In this document: positions 1 through 7,135 of the stretch, piece by piece
Layout: the number at the start of each line of letters is the position of its first letter
Position numbering within the stretch: position 1 is the stretch's first letter
NCBI GenBank assembly: GCA_937927525.1
Contig: CALBDR010000438.1
Span: forward strand, 1-8,727
DNA: 8,727 nucleotides
Direction: 5' to 3'
DNA from: an uncultured Candidatus Melainabacteria bacterium
GTDB taxonomy: Bacteria > Cyanobacteriota > Vampirovibrionia > LMEP-6097
The notes under the pieces: model-generated
The model's input: the letters and a program-made list of their open reading frames with translations, nothing else
The model's database searches: none
What the model was told of the DNA's origin: nothing
Translations under genes and position numbers: made by a program

Positions 1-3000
1 AAAATAGAGATCCGCAATACAATATTCTTGGCGAGCAGCTTGCTAATCGTAAGAATGATACAAGCGGCAGCTTTACAATTAAAAAGTTTATTACTGATAC
101 AGAAGAAGTTGCAGCTAATAACGAACTCCTCAACATTGTAGTTGATCCTGGTTATGGATACATTAATGGTTACAAGGTCGAGACACTTTCTCCTATTTCT
201 GAAACTGTAGAAAGAGGAATTAAGACTCTTCAGAGAGAAGATTTTGAACAGAATATTAACTACGGCAACTATGTCAGGGTAAAAGAATTTAACGGAAACT
301 TTGCTCCATACGACAGAGTTACATTTGTTCATAACGGAGCACCTGCTGGATACTTCCCAGCCTCTAATACCACTTTCTTGACTAGCTTGTCTGCTGAGAT
401 TCCGGGCGGTGCAAATACTTTAGGAACTGCTTACGTAAAGGCAGTAGAGCTAGAGTCTGGAACTCCTGGTGCACCAGATGCTGTATATCGAATTTTCCTC
501 TTTGGCGTAGAGTCTTCTGCCAACGACTCTATCTCAAACGCAAGAACTATCGTTACTAACGATACAGTAAAGGGTGGTGCAGACATTGTTCTTAATAGCG
601 ACAACAATGCTGTCATTACCAACCTAAATGTTATACCCTTTGGTTCTTTTGGTGAAGAGGCAATCAGATCTTATACAGACGCAACTAATACCTTCGACAA
701 CAACTTCACTGTAAGAAAATTTGCTTCTGTATCTGATACTCTAAATGCAAACGGATTCTTAGTAATCGATGTAGACGACGAAACTGATCTTACTGGCAAC
801 AATGCTATTGGATCGTATAATATTGCAGAAGTAAACAATCTTGTATTAAGTAATATTGGAAGTGAGATCTCTTGTAACTCTTTAGGAACAACCACTTCCT
901 CAGGTAACGTGATTACACTTGCATCAGGGTTTAGTGCTAATATTCATGTTGGGGATATTGTACAGATTGGTAGCGGTAATAAAATTATCGTTACTAAGAT
1001 TAACTCTACTACAGAGATTCAGACAAACATTGCCAGCGCCAATACTGCTGGTACACTTAAAAAGATTATTCCTGTAGGAAAGACTATTCCTGTTGATTCA
1101 GCAATGGTTGCTACGAGCCAGGTAGACAATACTTTGGTTATCAACATTCCAACGCTGAACAATAGCAACTTTACAGGATCAACGTCAGTAAGAGCTTCAT
1201 ACGAATTTAACGGTAGAAATTATAAGCCGTTTAACAAAGATATTCGTAAGAATGTTTATAGAAGAATTAACACAGCTAACAACTCAGCTAACTCTATCGG
1301 TCCTTGGGGTCTTGGAGTAACCGATGTACATAAGGTCACCGGAGTTTGGATTCTTTCTAACAAAAACAATGGTAATGCTAACGATACATTTACTACAGCA
1401 GATCTTAGCGCATCAGCTAACAAAGTTAATGGTGGCTTCTTTGAATATGACTCTGGACAAAGAGATCATTTCTATGACTATGCAAGTCTTCATCTTACAA
1501 ACAAAGGAAGAGTCAAAAACTTTGTAACATCTAACAATACAATTGTTGTTAGAATGGATGCATTTACTTTGGATAACAATGATGGAGAGGGTTACTTCAC
1601 AATTGACTCTTATCCAACTACAACTGCATCTACCGCCAATACAACTACTATAAAGTTTGAAGAAGTACCAACTTACATTAGTAGTTCTAGCCAAAGGTTT
1701 AACTTAAGAGATGTTGTAGATCATAGACCAAGATTAAACAACATCGACAATTCTAATCTTCTTGCTGGTGTGGCCAACACTTCTACAGTAGATGCCAGCA
1801 ACAGCAAGACATCAACATCCGCTAAGGCTTCTGGTAGCAGTAAAAACTCCTCTCTGATCTTTAAGAATGACAAAGAGTTTGTTTCAGATTACAAGATTAA
1901 TCTTCCAAAGAGAGCTGATGTATATATTGGTGAGACAGCAACACTTACTGTGTCGGTTGCAAATAACGGATTGTCCTCTCCGCCGGAAGTAGACAAGGCT
2001 ATGAAAATTGCTTCCTTAGACATTCCAGCCTTCCCTTCCTTAACAAGAGAAGAAAGCACTGCTGCTAGAAACATTTATAGTGGTGGCAAGCTAAGAGATA
2101 AAAGAACAGAGTTTGATGTGTTGTCTACAACAGTAACTGTAGACCAGAGAAACATTCGTAGATACACAATGAAAGATATTGGAACTCTTGATCAGAGAAT
2201 TTCAAATCTTGAATACTACGTATCTTTAAATACTTTAGAGACAGATACTTTTAACAAACAGTTTAAGAATAATTCTGGCATCGAAAGATTTAAGAATGGT
2301 ATATTTGTTGAACCGTTTATTTCTCATCAGTTTGGCGACACGAACAACAGCGAGTATAGAGTATCTATCGACCAAGATAATGGTCACTTTAGACCAAGCT
2401 TCTCGGAAGTGTTGGTAGACAACTTTACTCCTGAGATTGTATCTGGCAATGTGGAAATCACTGGCCAGCGTCTTATGTTTAAGCATTCTGAGTCTGCTTT
2501 GATTAAACAAGATAAGGCTACTAAAGTAAGACCTGCTGCTCCAGTCTCAATTAGATTTAGAGGAACAGTTAACCTGTTCCCAGAGTATGATGTTGGCACA
2601 GATAGTACTAATGTTGGAAGAGTTATAGTTAATCCTGAAGAGCGGCCTCCAGTTCAAGAAGGCACAGTTACTAGATTTGGTAACTGGAGAACTACAAGGG
2701 TTATAAACAGAAGAGGAAGAGGATGGAATAGTACCACCTCTACTCAATCAAGAAACTTGACTACTATTACTACAAGAGTTACAGAAAATGATGAGACTGT
2801 AGGTGATCAGATTGTTGATGTTACAGTAACTCCATTTATAAGAGAGCTTGCAATAGGATTTACAGCCACAGGATTAAGGCCTAGAGAACAGCACTCTGTA
2901 TTCTTCAACGATGTAAACGTAGATGAGCATGTAGCTCCGGGATCGCCTCTAAGAAGTCCAGTTGCTATAGATCCTAGTATCATAAGAGTTCCTCTTCCAG

Positions 3001-5192
3001 TTCTTACTGGAGAAGATCAGAGAGTAGCTACTACTGCAACATCTTCTGATCAATCTTCAGTAATGTTTAGAAGAAGTCGTAAAGGCGATCCATTAGTTAC
3101 AAATCATAATGGATCCGTTGGTGGTGTGTTCTTTGTTCCTAAGGATACATTCTTGCAAGGTGACAGGAACTTCTTAATTGCTGATGTACAGGATCTTACT
3201 ACTGAGACTGACTCAATTCTGTCTTCCGCATCCAAGATGTTCTATTCTAACAGAATAGGTGTACAAAGAAACGAGCTGGTCGAAAGAACATTCGACGTTC
3301 AAAGAGAAGTAGTAAATACTACACAAACAAGAACTACAACTCAAAGAACAAGAATAGACCCTATTGCTCAAACCTTCTATGTTAGAGATGATGGTAAGTT
3401 TGAGGAAGATGGGGTATTTGTTTCTTCCTTAGATCTTTTCTTTAGAAGAAAGTCTTCAACCAATTCTATTAAGGTGTTTATTTGTGAGATTGAGAATGGG
3501 TATCCAGATACTTCTAGAGTCTACAAGTCCACGGAAATATCTAAGAACCCTGCAGACGTAAATGTTTCTAATGATGCATCTGTTGCTACTAACTTTAAGT
3601 TTAAGTATCCTGTTTTCTTAAAGAAAGACAGAGGATATGCATTTGTTGTTAAGCCAGAGGCAGATGATCCTGATTATGATGTTTACTTCTCCCAGCTTGG
3701 TGGTGCAGACTTAACTACAGGTTCTGCGGTAAACTCTCAGCCTTATGAGGGCACATCATTCATTGGTGCTAATCAAGACACTTGGTCTGCCATTCAAGAT
3801 GAAGACATTAAGTTTACCTTAAACAAAGCTGTCTTTGAAACTGGTGCTGCCGTAGTTAAAATGATTCCTCGAAATGTTGAAAGAGGGCAGTTCGAAGATA
3901 TTACATTTACCAACAACAACACATTTATGAGGGTAGGTGACTTTGTATATGGCATGACAAGTGCAAACACAGATCCTACACTTACAGTAGGAAACGTAAA
4001 CACTTCTATCTTTGGTGTCATCTCGTCTATTGACGATATTAATAATGTTCTTACTCTTGCACCAACGACTGGTAATTTTAATAATTCTTCAACTAAGACA
4101 TTCAGCACTACTCTTCTCAACGGAAGTACTAAGAACACAACCAAGTATAAGTTAGCTATCTACAGACCAAATGACAGCTTGCTTGATACTGAAGTTCTGG
4201 ACATTAATAAATTTGTTGGAACAACATTCACATCTCTTGAAGATCATGAATACAGTGTTATTGTTCCGCAGTTTACTACTGGTGTGTTTAGAAAATCTTC
4301 TATCGACTTTGAGTATAACTATAACATTTCCAATACAGCTTCTGTTTCCTTCCCAATCCCAACAGAAGGTGAATATGAATATACCAACTATCCGTTAGTC
4401 CTTAGATCCAGAACTAATGAAAAACTGAAGTTAGGTTCCGCAACAGGAAACACTTCTTTCTTCATCAACGTGGATATGGTCAACAATACAACTAAGACTT
4501 CTCCATTTATTGATCTTAGAAGAACACTTCACTCTGCAATTGGTAACCTAACTATCACTCCGGATGATTCGGCAAATAACTTTATCGACGGTACATCTGT
4601 AGGTACAGAAACATCGGCTAGCATCTATAGTGAGATATTCTCCGGTCTTGGCGAGTCTAATGTTAGATACATTTCTCAACCAATTACACTTGCAGATGGT
4701 CAAGATGCAGAAGATATTAGAGTTCTTCTCTCTGCATTCAAGCCGCCAAGAGCAAAGATCTATGTGTTCGGCAGATTTGTAAATCAGTATGATAACTTAG
4801 ATGAAGTGTTGTTTACCCCTCTGAAGGATATTACTCCAGAAGTTAATTCTTCTAGAACCGACAGAGATGATATTAAAGAGTTTGAGTTCAGATTGTTTAC
4901 TAGAGATGAACTTAATGCAACAGAGTGGGTAAAGGTGTTTAACGACACAACTGGTTTAGACTATGCCTTTAAGTATACAAACCAATACACAGCTAACTCT
5001 TTAGTTGCTACAGACACTGCAACTGGAATTGCAGACTACTTCAGAGATGGGACAACATTTAAGACTTACAAGCAGTTCCAAATAAAGGTGGTAACTTATG
5101 CTACTGTTGATTCACCTGCTGGCTACGGAACTAAGAATTCTTCCAACCCAGCTATCATAGAAGATTTGAGGGCTATAGCACTACAGGTATAA
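1..5192 (+). CDS. Giant virion structural protein (DUF4815-like), 5' end missing
   Basis: The reading frame is open from base 3 (bases 1-2 finish a preceding codon) to TAA at 5190-5192, so the visible part is 1729 residues and the start lies upstream. It resembles the very long structural proteins of marine T4-like phages that carry DUF4815, recognised by remembered motifs rather than a search. In order: PGYGYINGYKVE (bases 147-182); a small beta module with VGDIVQIG (about 890-1065); FNLRDVVDHRPRL (1698-1736); a Ser/Thr/Lys linker (about 1780-1850); LPKRADVYIG (1902-1931); a likely helix, DIGTLDQRISNLEYYV (about 2175-2222); a Thr/Arg-rich stretch (about 2676-2800); VDVTVTPFIRE then FTATGLRP (2814-2885); RIDPIAQTFYVRDDG (about 3351-3395); NGYPDTSRVY (about 3495-3524); and a C-terminal FKPPRAKIYVFGRF (about 4737-4780) ending in DLRAIALQV. 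It is beta-rich with only two cysteines. It occupies the place of T4 baseplate and fibre genes, so a baseplate-associated or fibre-anchoring role is inferred. Exact function is unknown. Confidence 0.85.
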   Translation, partial: NRDPQYNILGEQLANRKNDTSGSFTIKKFITDTEEVAANNELLNIVVDPGYGYINGYKVETLSPISETVERGIKTLQREDFEQNINYGNYVRVKEFNGNFAPYDRVTFVHNGAPAGYFPASNTTFLTSLSAEIPGGANTLGTAYVKAVELESGTPGAPDAVYRIFLFGVESSANDSISNARTIVTNDTVKGGADIVLNSDNNAVITNLNVIPFGSFGEEAIRSYTDATNTFDNNFTVRKFASVSDTLNANGFLVIDVDDETDLTGNNAIGSYNIAEVNNLVLSNIGSEISCNSLGTTTSSGNVITLASGFSANIHVGDIVQIGSGNKIIVTKINSTTEIQTNIASANTAGTLKKIIPVGKTIPVDSAMVATSQVDNTLVINIPTLNNSNFTGSTSVRASYEFNGRNYKPFNKDIRKNVYRRINTANNSANSIGPWGLGVTDVHKVTGVWILSNKNNGNANDTFTTADLSASANKVNGGFFEYDSGQRDHFYDYASLHLTNKGRVKNFVTSNNTIVVRMDAFTLDNNDGEGYFTIDSYPTTTASTANTTTIKFEEVPTYISSSSQRFNLRDVVDHRPRLNNIDNSNLLAGVANTSTVDASNSKTSTSAKASGSSKNSSLIFKNDKEFVSDYKINLPKRADVYIGETATLTVSVANNGLSSPPEVDKAMKIASLDIPAFPSLTREESTAARNIYSGGKLRDKRTEFDVLSTTVTVDQRNIRRYTMKDIGTLDQRISNLEYYVSLNTLETDTFNKQFKNNSGIERFKNGIFVEPFISHQFGDTNNSEYRVSIDQDNGHFRPSFSEVLVDNFTPEIVSGNVEITGQRLMFKHSESALIKQDKATKVRPAAPVSIRFRGTVNLFPEYDVGTDSTNVGRVIVNPEERPPVQEGTVTRFGNWRTTRVINRRGRGWNSTTSTQSRNLTTITTRVTENDETVGDQIVDVTVTPFIRELAIGFTATGLRPREQHSVFFNDVNVDEHVAPGSPLRSPVAIDPSIIRVPLPVLTGEDQRVATTATSSDQSSVMFRRSRKGDPLVTNHNGSVGGVFFVPKDTFLQGDRNFLIADVQDLTTETDSILSSASKMFYSNRIGVQRNELVERTFDVQREVVNTTQTRTTTQRTRIDPIAQTFYVRDDGKFEEDGVFVSSLDLFFRRKSSTNSIKVFICEIENGYPDTSRVYKSTEISKNPADVNVSNDASVATNFKFKYPVFLKKDRGYAFVVKPEADDPDYDVYFSQLGGADLTTGSAVNSQPYEGTSFIGANQDTWSAIQDEDIKFTLNKAVFETGAAVVKMIPRNVERGQFEDITFTNNNTFMRVGDFVYGMTSANTDPTLTVGNVNTSIFGVISSIDDINNVLTLAPTTGNFNNSSTKTFSTTLLNGSTKNTTKYKLAIYRPNDSLLDTEVLDINKFVGTTFTSLEDHEYSVIVPQFTTGVFRKSSIDFEYNYNISNTASVSFPIPTEGEYEYTNYPLVLRSRTNEKLKLGSATGNTSFFINVDMVNNTTKTSPFIDLRRTLHSAIGNLTITPDDSANNFIDGTSVGTETSASIYSEIFSGLGESNVRYISQPITLADGQDAEDIRVLLSAFKPPRAKIYVFGRFVNQYDNLDEVLFTPLKDITPEVNSSRTDRDDIKEFEFRLFTRDELNATEWVKVFNDTTGLDYAFKYTNQYTANSLVATDTATGIADYFRDGTTFKTYKQFQIKVVTYATVDSPAGYGTKNSSNPAIIEDLRAIALQV

Positions 5193-5193
5193 A

Positions 5194-5397
5194 ATGAAAA
5201 TATCTAATGTAAAGAGAGATGAAAAATCTAATGCTATATTAAATGTAGATAATTCATCTCTCGCTGCCTATAGAGCAGCAAGGGATCGTGACAATAAAAT
5301 AAATAGCTACATAAGCAAAGTAGATAAACTTAATGAAGATGTGGCAGAAATAAAGAACATGTTAAAGGCGCTGGTAGATGGCAGTAAACGTATCTAA
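5194..5397 (+). CDS. Small coiled-coil protein of unknown function, tail operon
   Basis: This is a 67-residue, highly charged protein without cysteine, signal peptide or membrane segment. The ATG follows the previous stop by one base, with a weak AGG at 5185-5187 as ribosome site. The N-terminal part (MKISNVKRDEKSNAI) is polar. Residues 36-60 show a clean heptad pattern, with I36, Y39, V43, L46, V50, I53, L57 and L60 in a/d positions, so a four-heptad coiled coil is predicted. Its last 20 bases overlap the start of the fibre gene in another frame, which implies coupled translation. Small proteins of this kind sit among structural genes in other marine T4-like phages as far as I recall, but I know of no assigned function. 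Being a virion subunit, a fibre assembly factor or an adaptor between fibre and baseplate are all possible. Compact placement and the heptads make it a real gene. Confidence 0.75.
   Translation: MKISNVKRDEKSNAILNVDNSSLAAYRAARDRDNKINSYISKVDKLNEDVAEIKNMLKALVDGSKRI
5298..5305 (+). promoter_or_regulatory. Candidate T4-type late promoter core (AATAAATA)
   Basis: AATAAATA differs at one position from the T4 late consensus TATAAATA and fits the NATAAATA form reported for T4-like cyanophages. By eye it is the only ATAAATA on either strand. It lies inside the small coiled-coil gene, with 72 bases between it and the fibre start at 5378. T4-type late promoters need only this -10-like element, read by the phage sigma-like gp55. 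It could drive the fibre-gp13-gp14-gp15 block. Chance occurrence in AT-rich coding DNA is the main alternative. Confidence 0.35.
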
Positions 5398-7135
5398 TAC
5401 ACTAACAACTAGTACATTTGAGTTCTGGAGACTTAGAACTAATCAGATGGCAAATCTGTTTAGAGAGAAAGCTGTAACGACTAGCTCTAATACAACTCCG
5501 GGCAGTGCTGCTATCTCAGGAACTTTCTCTGGCGGCAATCTCAAGGCCAACGGAACTACTCAATCTACAAGCACTACAACTGGATCTCTTCAAACAAGAG
5601 GTGGCTTAGGTGTATCAAAAAATGCACATATTGGCGGTAAGTTAGTAGTAACTGGAATCAGTAACACAGCCAACTTAAACGTAGCTGGAACCGTCTCCGC
5701 TACATTGTTCTCTGGTGATGGATCTTCTTTAACTTCTGTTGATGCTGATACATTAGATGGCAAAGATTCAACAGACTTTGCCTCGAATACTTATGTTGCA
5801 AGTATCTATTCTTCTAACAGCTATCTGACAGCCACGTTTACATCTAACAATTATGTGGATGGAAGGTTTACTTCCAACAGTTATATCAACTCTAGAAACC
5901 TTGCTTCTAACAACTACATCCAAGGAAGATATACTTCAAATAATTATGTTATTAGCACATATGTTTCTAACAGCTATGTTATACCTGTCCTAGATTCTAA
6001 GGCAACTAACACGTATGTAAACTCTACCTTTACTTCCAACGGATATGTGCAAGGAAGGTTTGCAGCAAACAGTTATCTTACTTCTACATTTGTATCTAAC
6101 TCCTTTCTTACGGATAGCTTCTTAAGATCAGATACTGATGATACTGCAACTGGAATTATAACATTCAGTACAACTACTAATTTCTCCTCCGTTGCTAATG
6201 TAACTAACGGAACTATGAAGTTGCCTAACACTGCCAACATATCTATCGGTAATATGGGTAGCAACTCCAATAAGTTCTTACGAGTCAATGGCGATGGATC
6301 TGCTTTAGTGTTCAGTAATTCTGTTATTGCTAACACTGGTGACATTGGAGACGTGTTAGTAAACTACGGAAGCATCTCTAATGCTGATGTCTTGGTGTGG
6401 GATGAGAATATTCAGAAGTTTAAAAACTATCCCAGATCCCTTATCGATATTACAACCATTGATGATATCGATGATGTAAATACTGTAAACTCAAGGGGTG
6501 ACATTCTCGTAAGAGTTGTAAATACATCCAACACTTCTACTTTTGCAAATACTGCAAATGGGTTTATTTCCGGTAGACTTGATTCTATGAGAGAGTCTGA
6601 GTTCACTGGACTAACAACTAATACAGTTTCTTTTACTTCTACTTCCAACTCCTTTATCCAAGTGTTTAGAAATGGTGTTAAGTTAGCTAATGCTGACTTC
6701 TCTGTTCCAAACACAACTAACATTGCACTGTCTAACAATCTGGTGTCAGCTGACACGCTTCAGGTGGTAGAGTTCAATCCACATGCATTTGTTGTTGGAG
6801 ATGGTACTCCTTCAGAGTATAATCAGCCAACATATTCTGACTTAAGATTGAAAGCTAATGTTGAGATCTATGAAGCATCATCTTCTGTCTTTGATATCAA
6901 TACATATACTTACTACTGGAAAGATACAGAGAGATTCCACGATAGACAAGAAGTAGGTTTTGTAGCTCAGAATCTTGAAGAATACATCCCACAAGTTGTT
7001 ACTGAAAATAGCGACGGTGAAAAGATGGTTGACTACGGAAAGATGACTGCAGTTCTCCTCTCTACAATCCAACAGATGAACAAGAGAATAGAAGCTCTTG
7101 AACAAAACTGCTCTAACTGTAAATGTGGGGAATAA
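5378..7135 (+). CDS. Fibre protein with C-terminal S74 self-cleaving chaperone
   Basis: The 585-residue product is probably a trimeric fibre or whisker-like virion protein matured by its own chaperone. N-terminal residues 1-35 include FEFWRLRTNQMANL, a likely attachment end. Residues 68-111 have the fibre-type GGLGVSKNAHIGGKL pattern, and 112-131 hold GDGSSLTSVDADTLDGKDS. Residues 136-248 are decapeptide repeats. Residues 426-466 form a small beta module starting FIQVFRNGVKL. The peptidase S74 domain begins at Ser487 in SDLRLK, with Lys492 as the partner of the known Ser/Lys dyad. It continues through VGFVAQNLEE and VDYGKMTAVLLSTIQQMNKRIEALEQ, ending in CSNCKCGE. The start at 5378 is preferred because it keeps the N-terminal motif, has AAAGG at 5364-5368, and overlaps the upstream gene by only 20 bases. 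It sits just before gene 13, where T4 has wac (whiskers) after gene 12 (short tail fibre), so either role is plausible. The S74 call is firm; the place in the virion is inferred. Confidence 0.88.
   Translation: MAVNVSNTLTTSTFEFWRLRTNQMANLFREKAVTTSSNTTPGSAAISGTFSGGNLKANGTTQSTSTTTGSLQTRGGLGVSKNAHIGGKLVVTGISNTANLNVAGTVSATLFSGDGSSLTSVDADTLDGKDSTDFASNTYVASIYSSNSYLTATFTSNNYVDGRFTSNSYINSRNLASNNYIQGRYTSNNYVISTYVSNSYVIPVLDSKATNTYVNSTFTSNGYVQGRFAANSYLTSTFVSNSFLTDSFLRSDTDDTATGIITFSTTTNFSSVANVTNGTMKLPNTANISIGNMGSNSNKFLRVNGDGSALVFSNSVIANTGDIGDVLVNYGSISNADVLVWDENIQKFKNYPRSLIDITTIDDIDDVNTVNSRGDILVRVVNTSNTSTFANTANGFISGRLDSMRESEFTGLTTNTVSFTSTSNSFIQVFRNGVKLANADFSVPNTTNIALSNNLVSADTLQVVEFNPHAFVVGDGTPSEYNQPTYSDLRLKANVEIYEASSSVFDINTYTYYWKDTERFHDRQEVGFVAQNLEEYIPQVVTENSDGEKMVDYGKMTAVLLSTIQQMNKRIEALEQNCSNCKCGE
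5783..6121 (+). repeat. Decapeptide repeat array in the fibre (SNxYvxxxFT)
   Basis: Residues 136-248 of the fibre consist of about eleven near-tandem ten-residue units with consensus S-N-x-Y-(V/L/I)-x-x-x-(F/Y)-(T/S/V), for example SNSYLTATFT, SNNYVDGRFT, SNNYIQGRYT and SNGYVQGRFA. The register slips by one residue near 176 and is interrupted by VIPVLDSKA around 201-209. Codons for the same residues vary between copies (for instance several spellings of Ser-Asn-Asn-Tyr), so the repeat is kept at protein level and is not a recent DNA duplication. Such regular hydrophobic spacing suggests a repetitive fibre shaft. Confidence 0.85.
6836..7132 (+). other. Peptidase S74 / intramolecular chaperone domain with cleavage site
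   Basis: This segment encodes the last 99 residues of the fibre. In the S74 family (phage endosialidases, T5 L-shaped fibre and others) the domain trimerises and folds the fibre, then cuts the chain just before the catalytic serine. Ser487 (TCT 6836-6838) and Lys492, five residues later in SDLRLK, match the conserved dyad. Cleavage between Tyr486 and Ser487 is predicted, leaving a 486-residue fibre. The helical tail with heptads (IQQMNKRIEALEQ) is typical of the trimer stalk. Confidence 0.85.
7127..7130 (+). promoter_or_regulatory. Ribosome binding site of gene 13
   Basis: GGGG at 7127-7130 lies five bases before the ATG at 7136 and within the last codons of the fibre gene. The fibre stop TAA ends at 7135, directly touching the gene 13 start codon. 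The G-run together with the abutting stop supports this start. Confidence 0.5.

Noticed and set aside
378..380. TTG as the start of the giant protein
   Set aside because: The same frame is open and family-like all the way back to base 3 (for example PGYGYINGYKVE), so the TTG is an internal leucine codon and the gene begins before the window.
1324..1527. Plus-strand 67-codon frame within the giant gene
   Set aside because: It is an out-of-frame shadow of a continuous conserved coding region without a ribosome site.
3794..4144. Minus-strand open frame of 116 codons
   Set aside because: It lies wholly inside the giant structural gene, has a composition that mirrors the plus-strand codons, and has no ribosome site or family resemblance.
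5161..5200. Intergenic terminator or promoter between the giant gene and the small gene
   Set aside because: Only one base separates the genes and there is no hairpin with a T run; TATAAAAT here is not a convincing late-promoter match.
5783..6121. CRISPR-like or recent tandem DNA repeat
   Set aside because: The periodicity is 30 bases in coding frame with heavily diverged codons and no identical repeats or spacers, so it is a protein-level repeat.
6519..6526. TGTAAATA as a second late promoter
   Set aside because: It departs from the ATAAATA core, lies deep inside the fibre gene far from any start, and several equally weak AT-rich matches occur in the window.
6427..6756. Minus-strand open frame of 109 codons inside the fibre gene
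   Set aside because: It is fully covered by the fibre frame, which shows recognisable domains, and has no start context or independent similarity.
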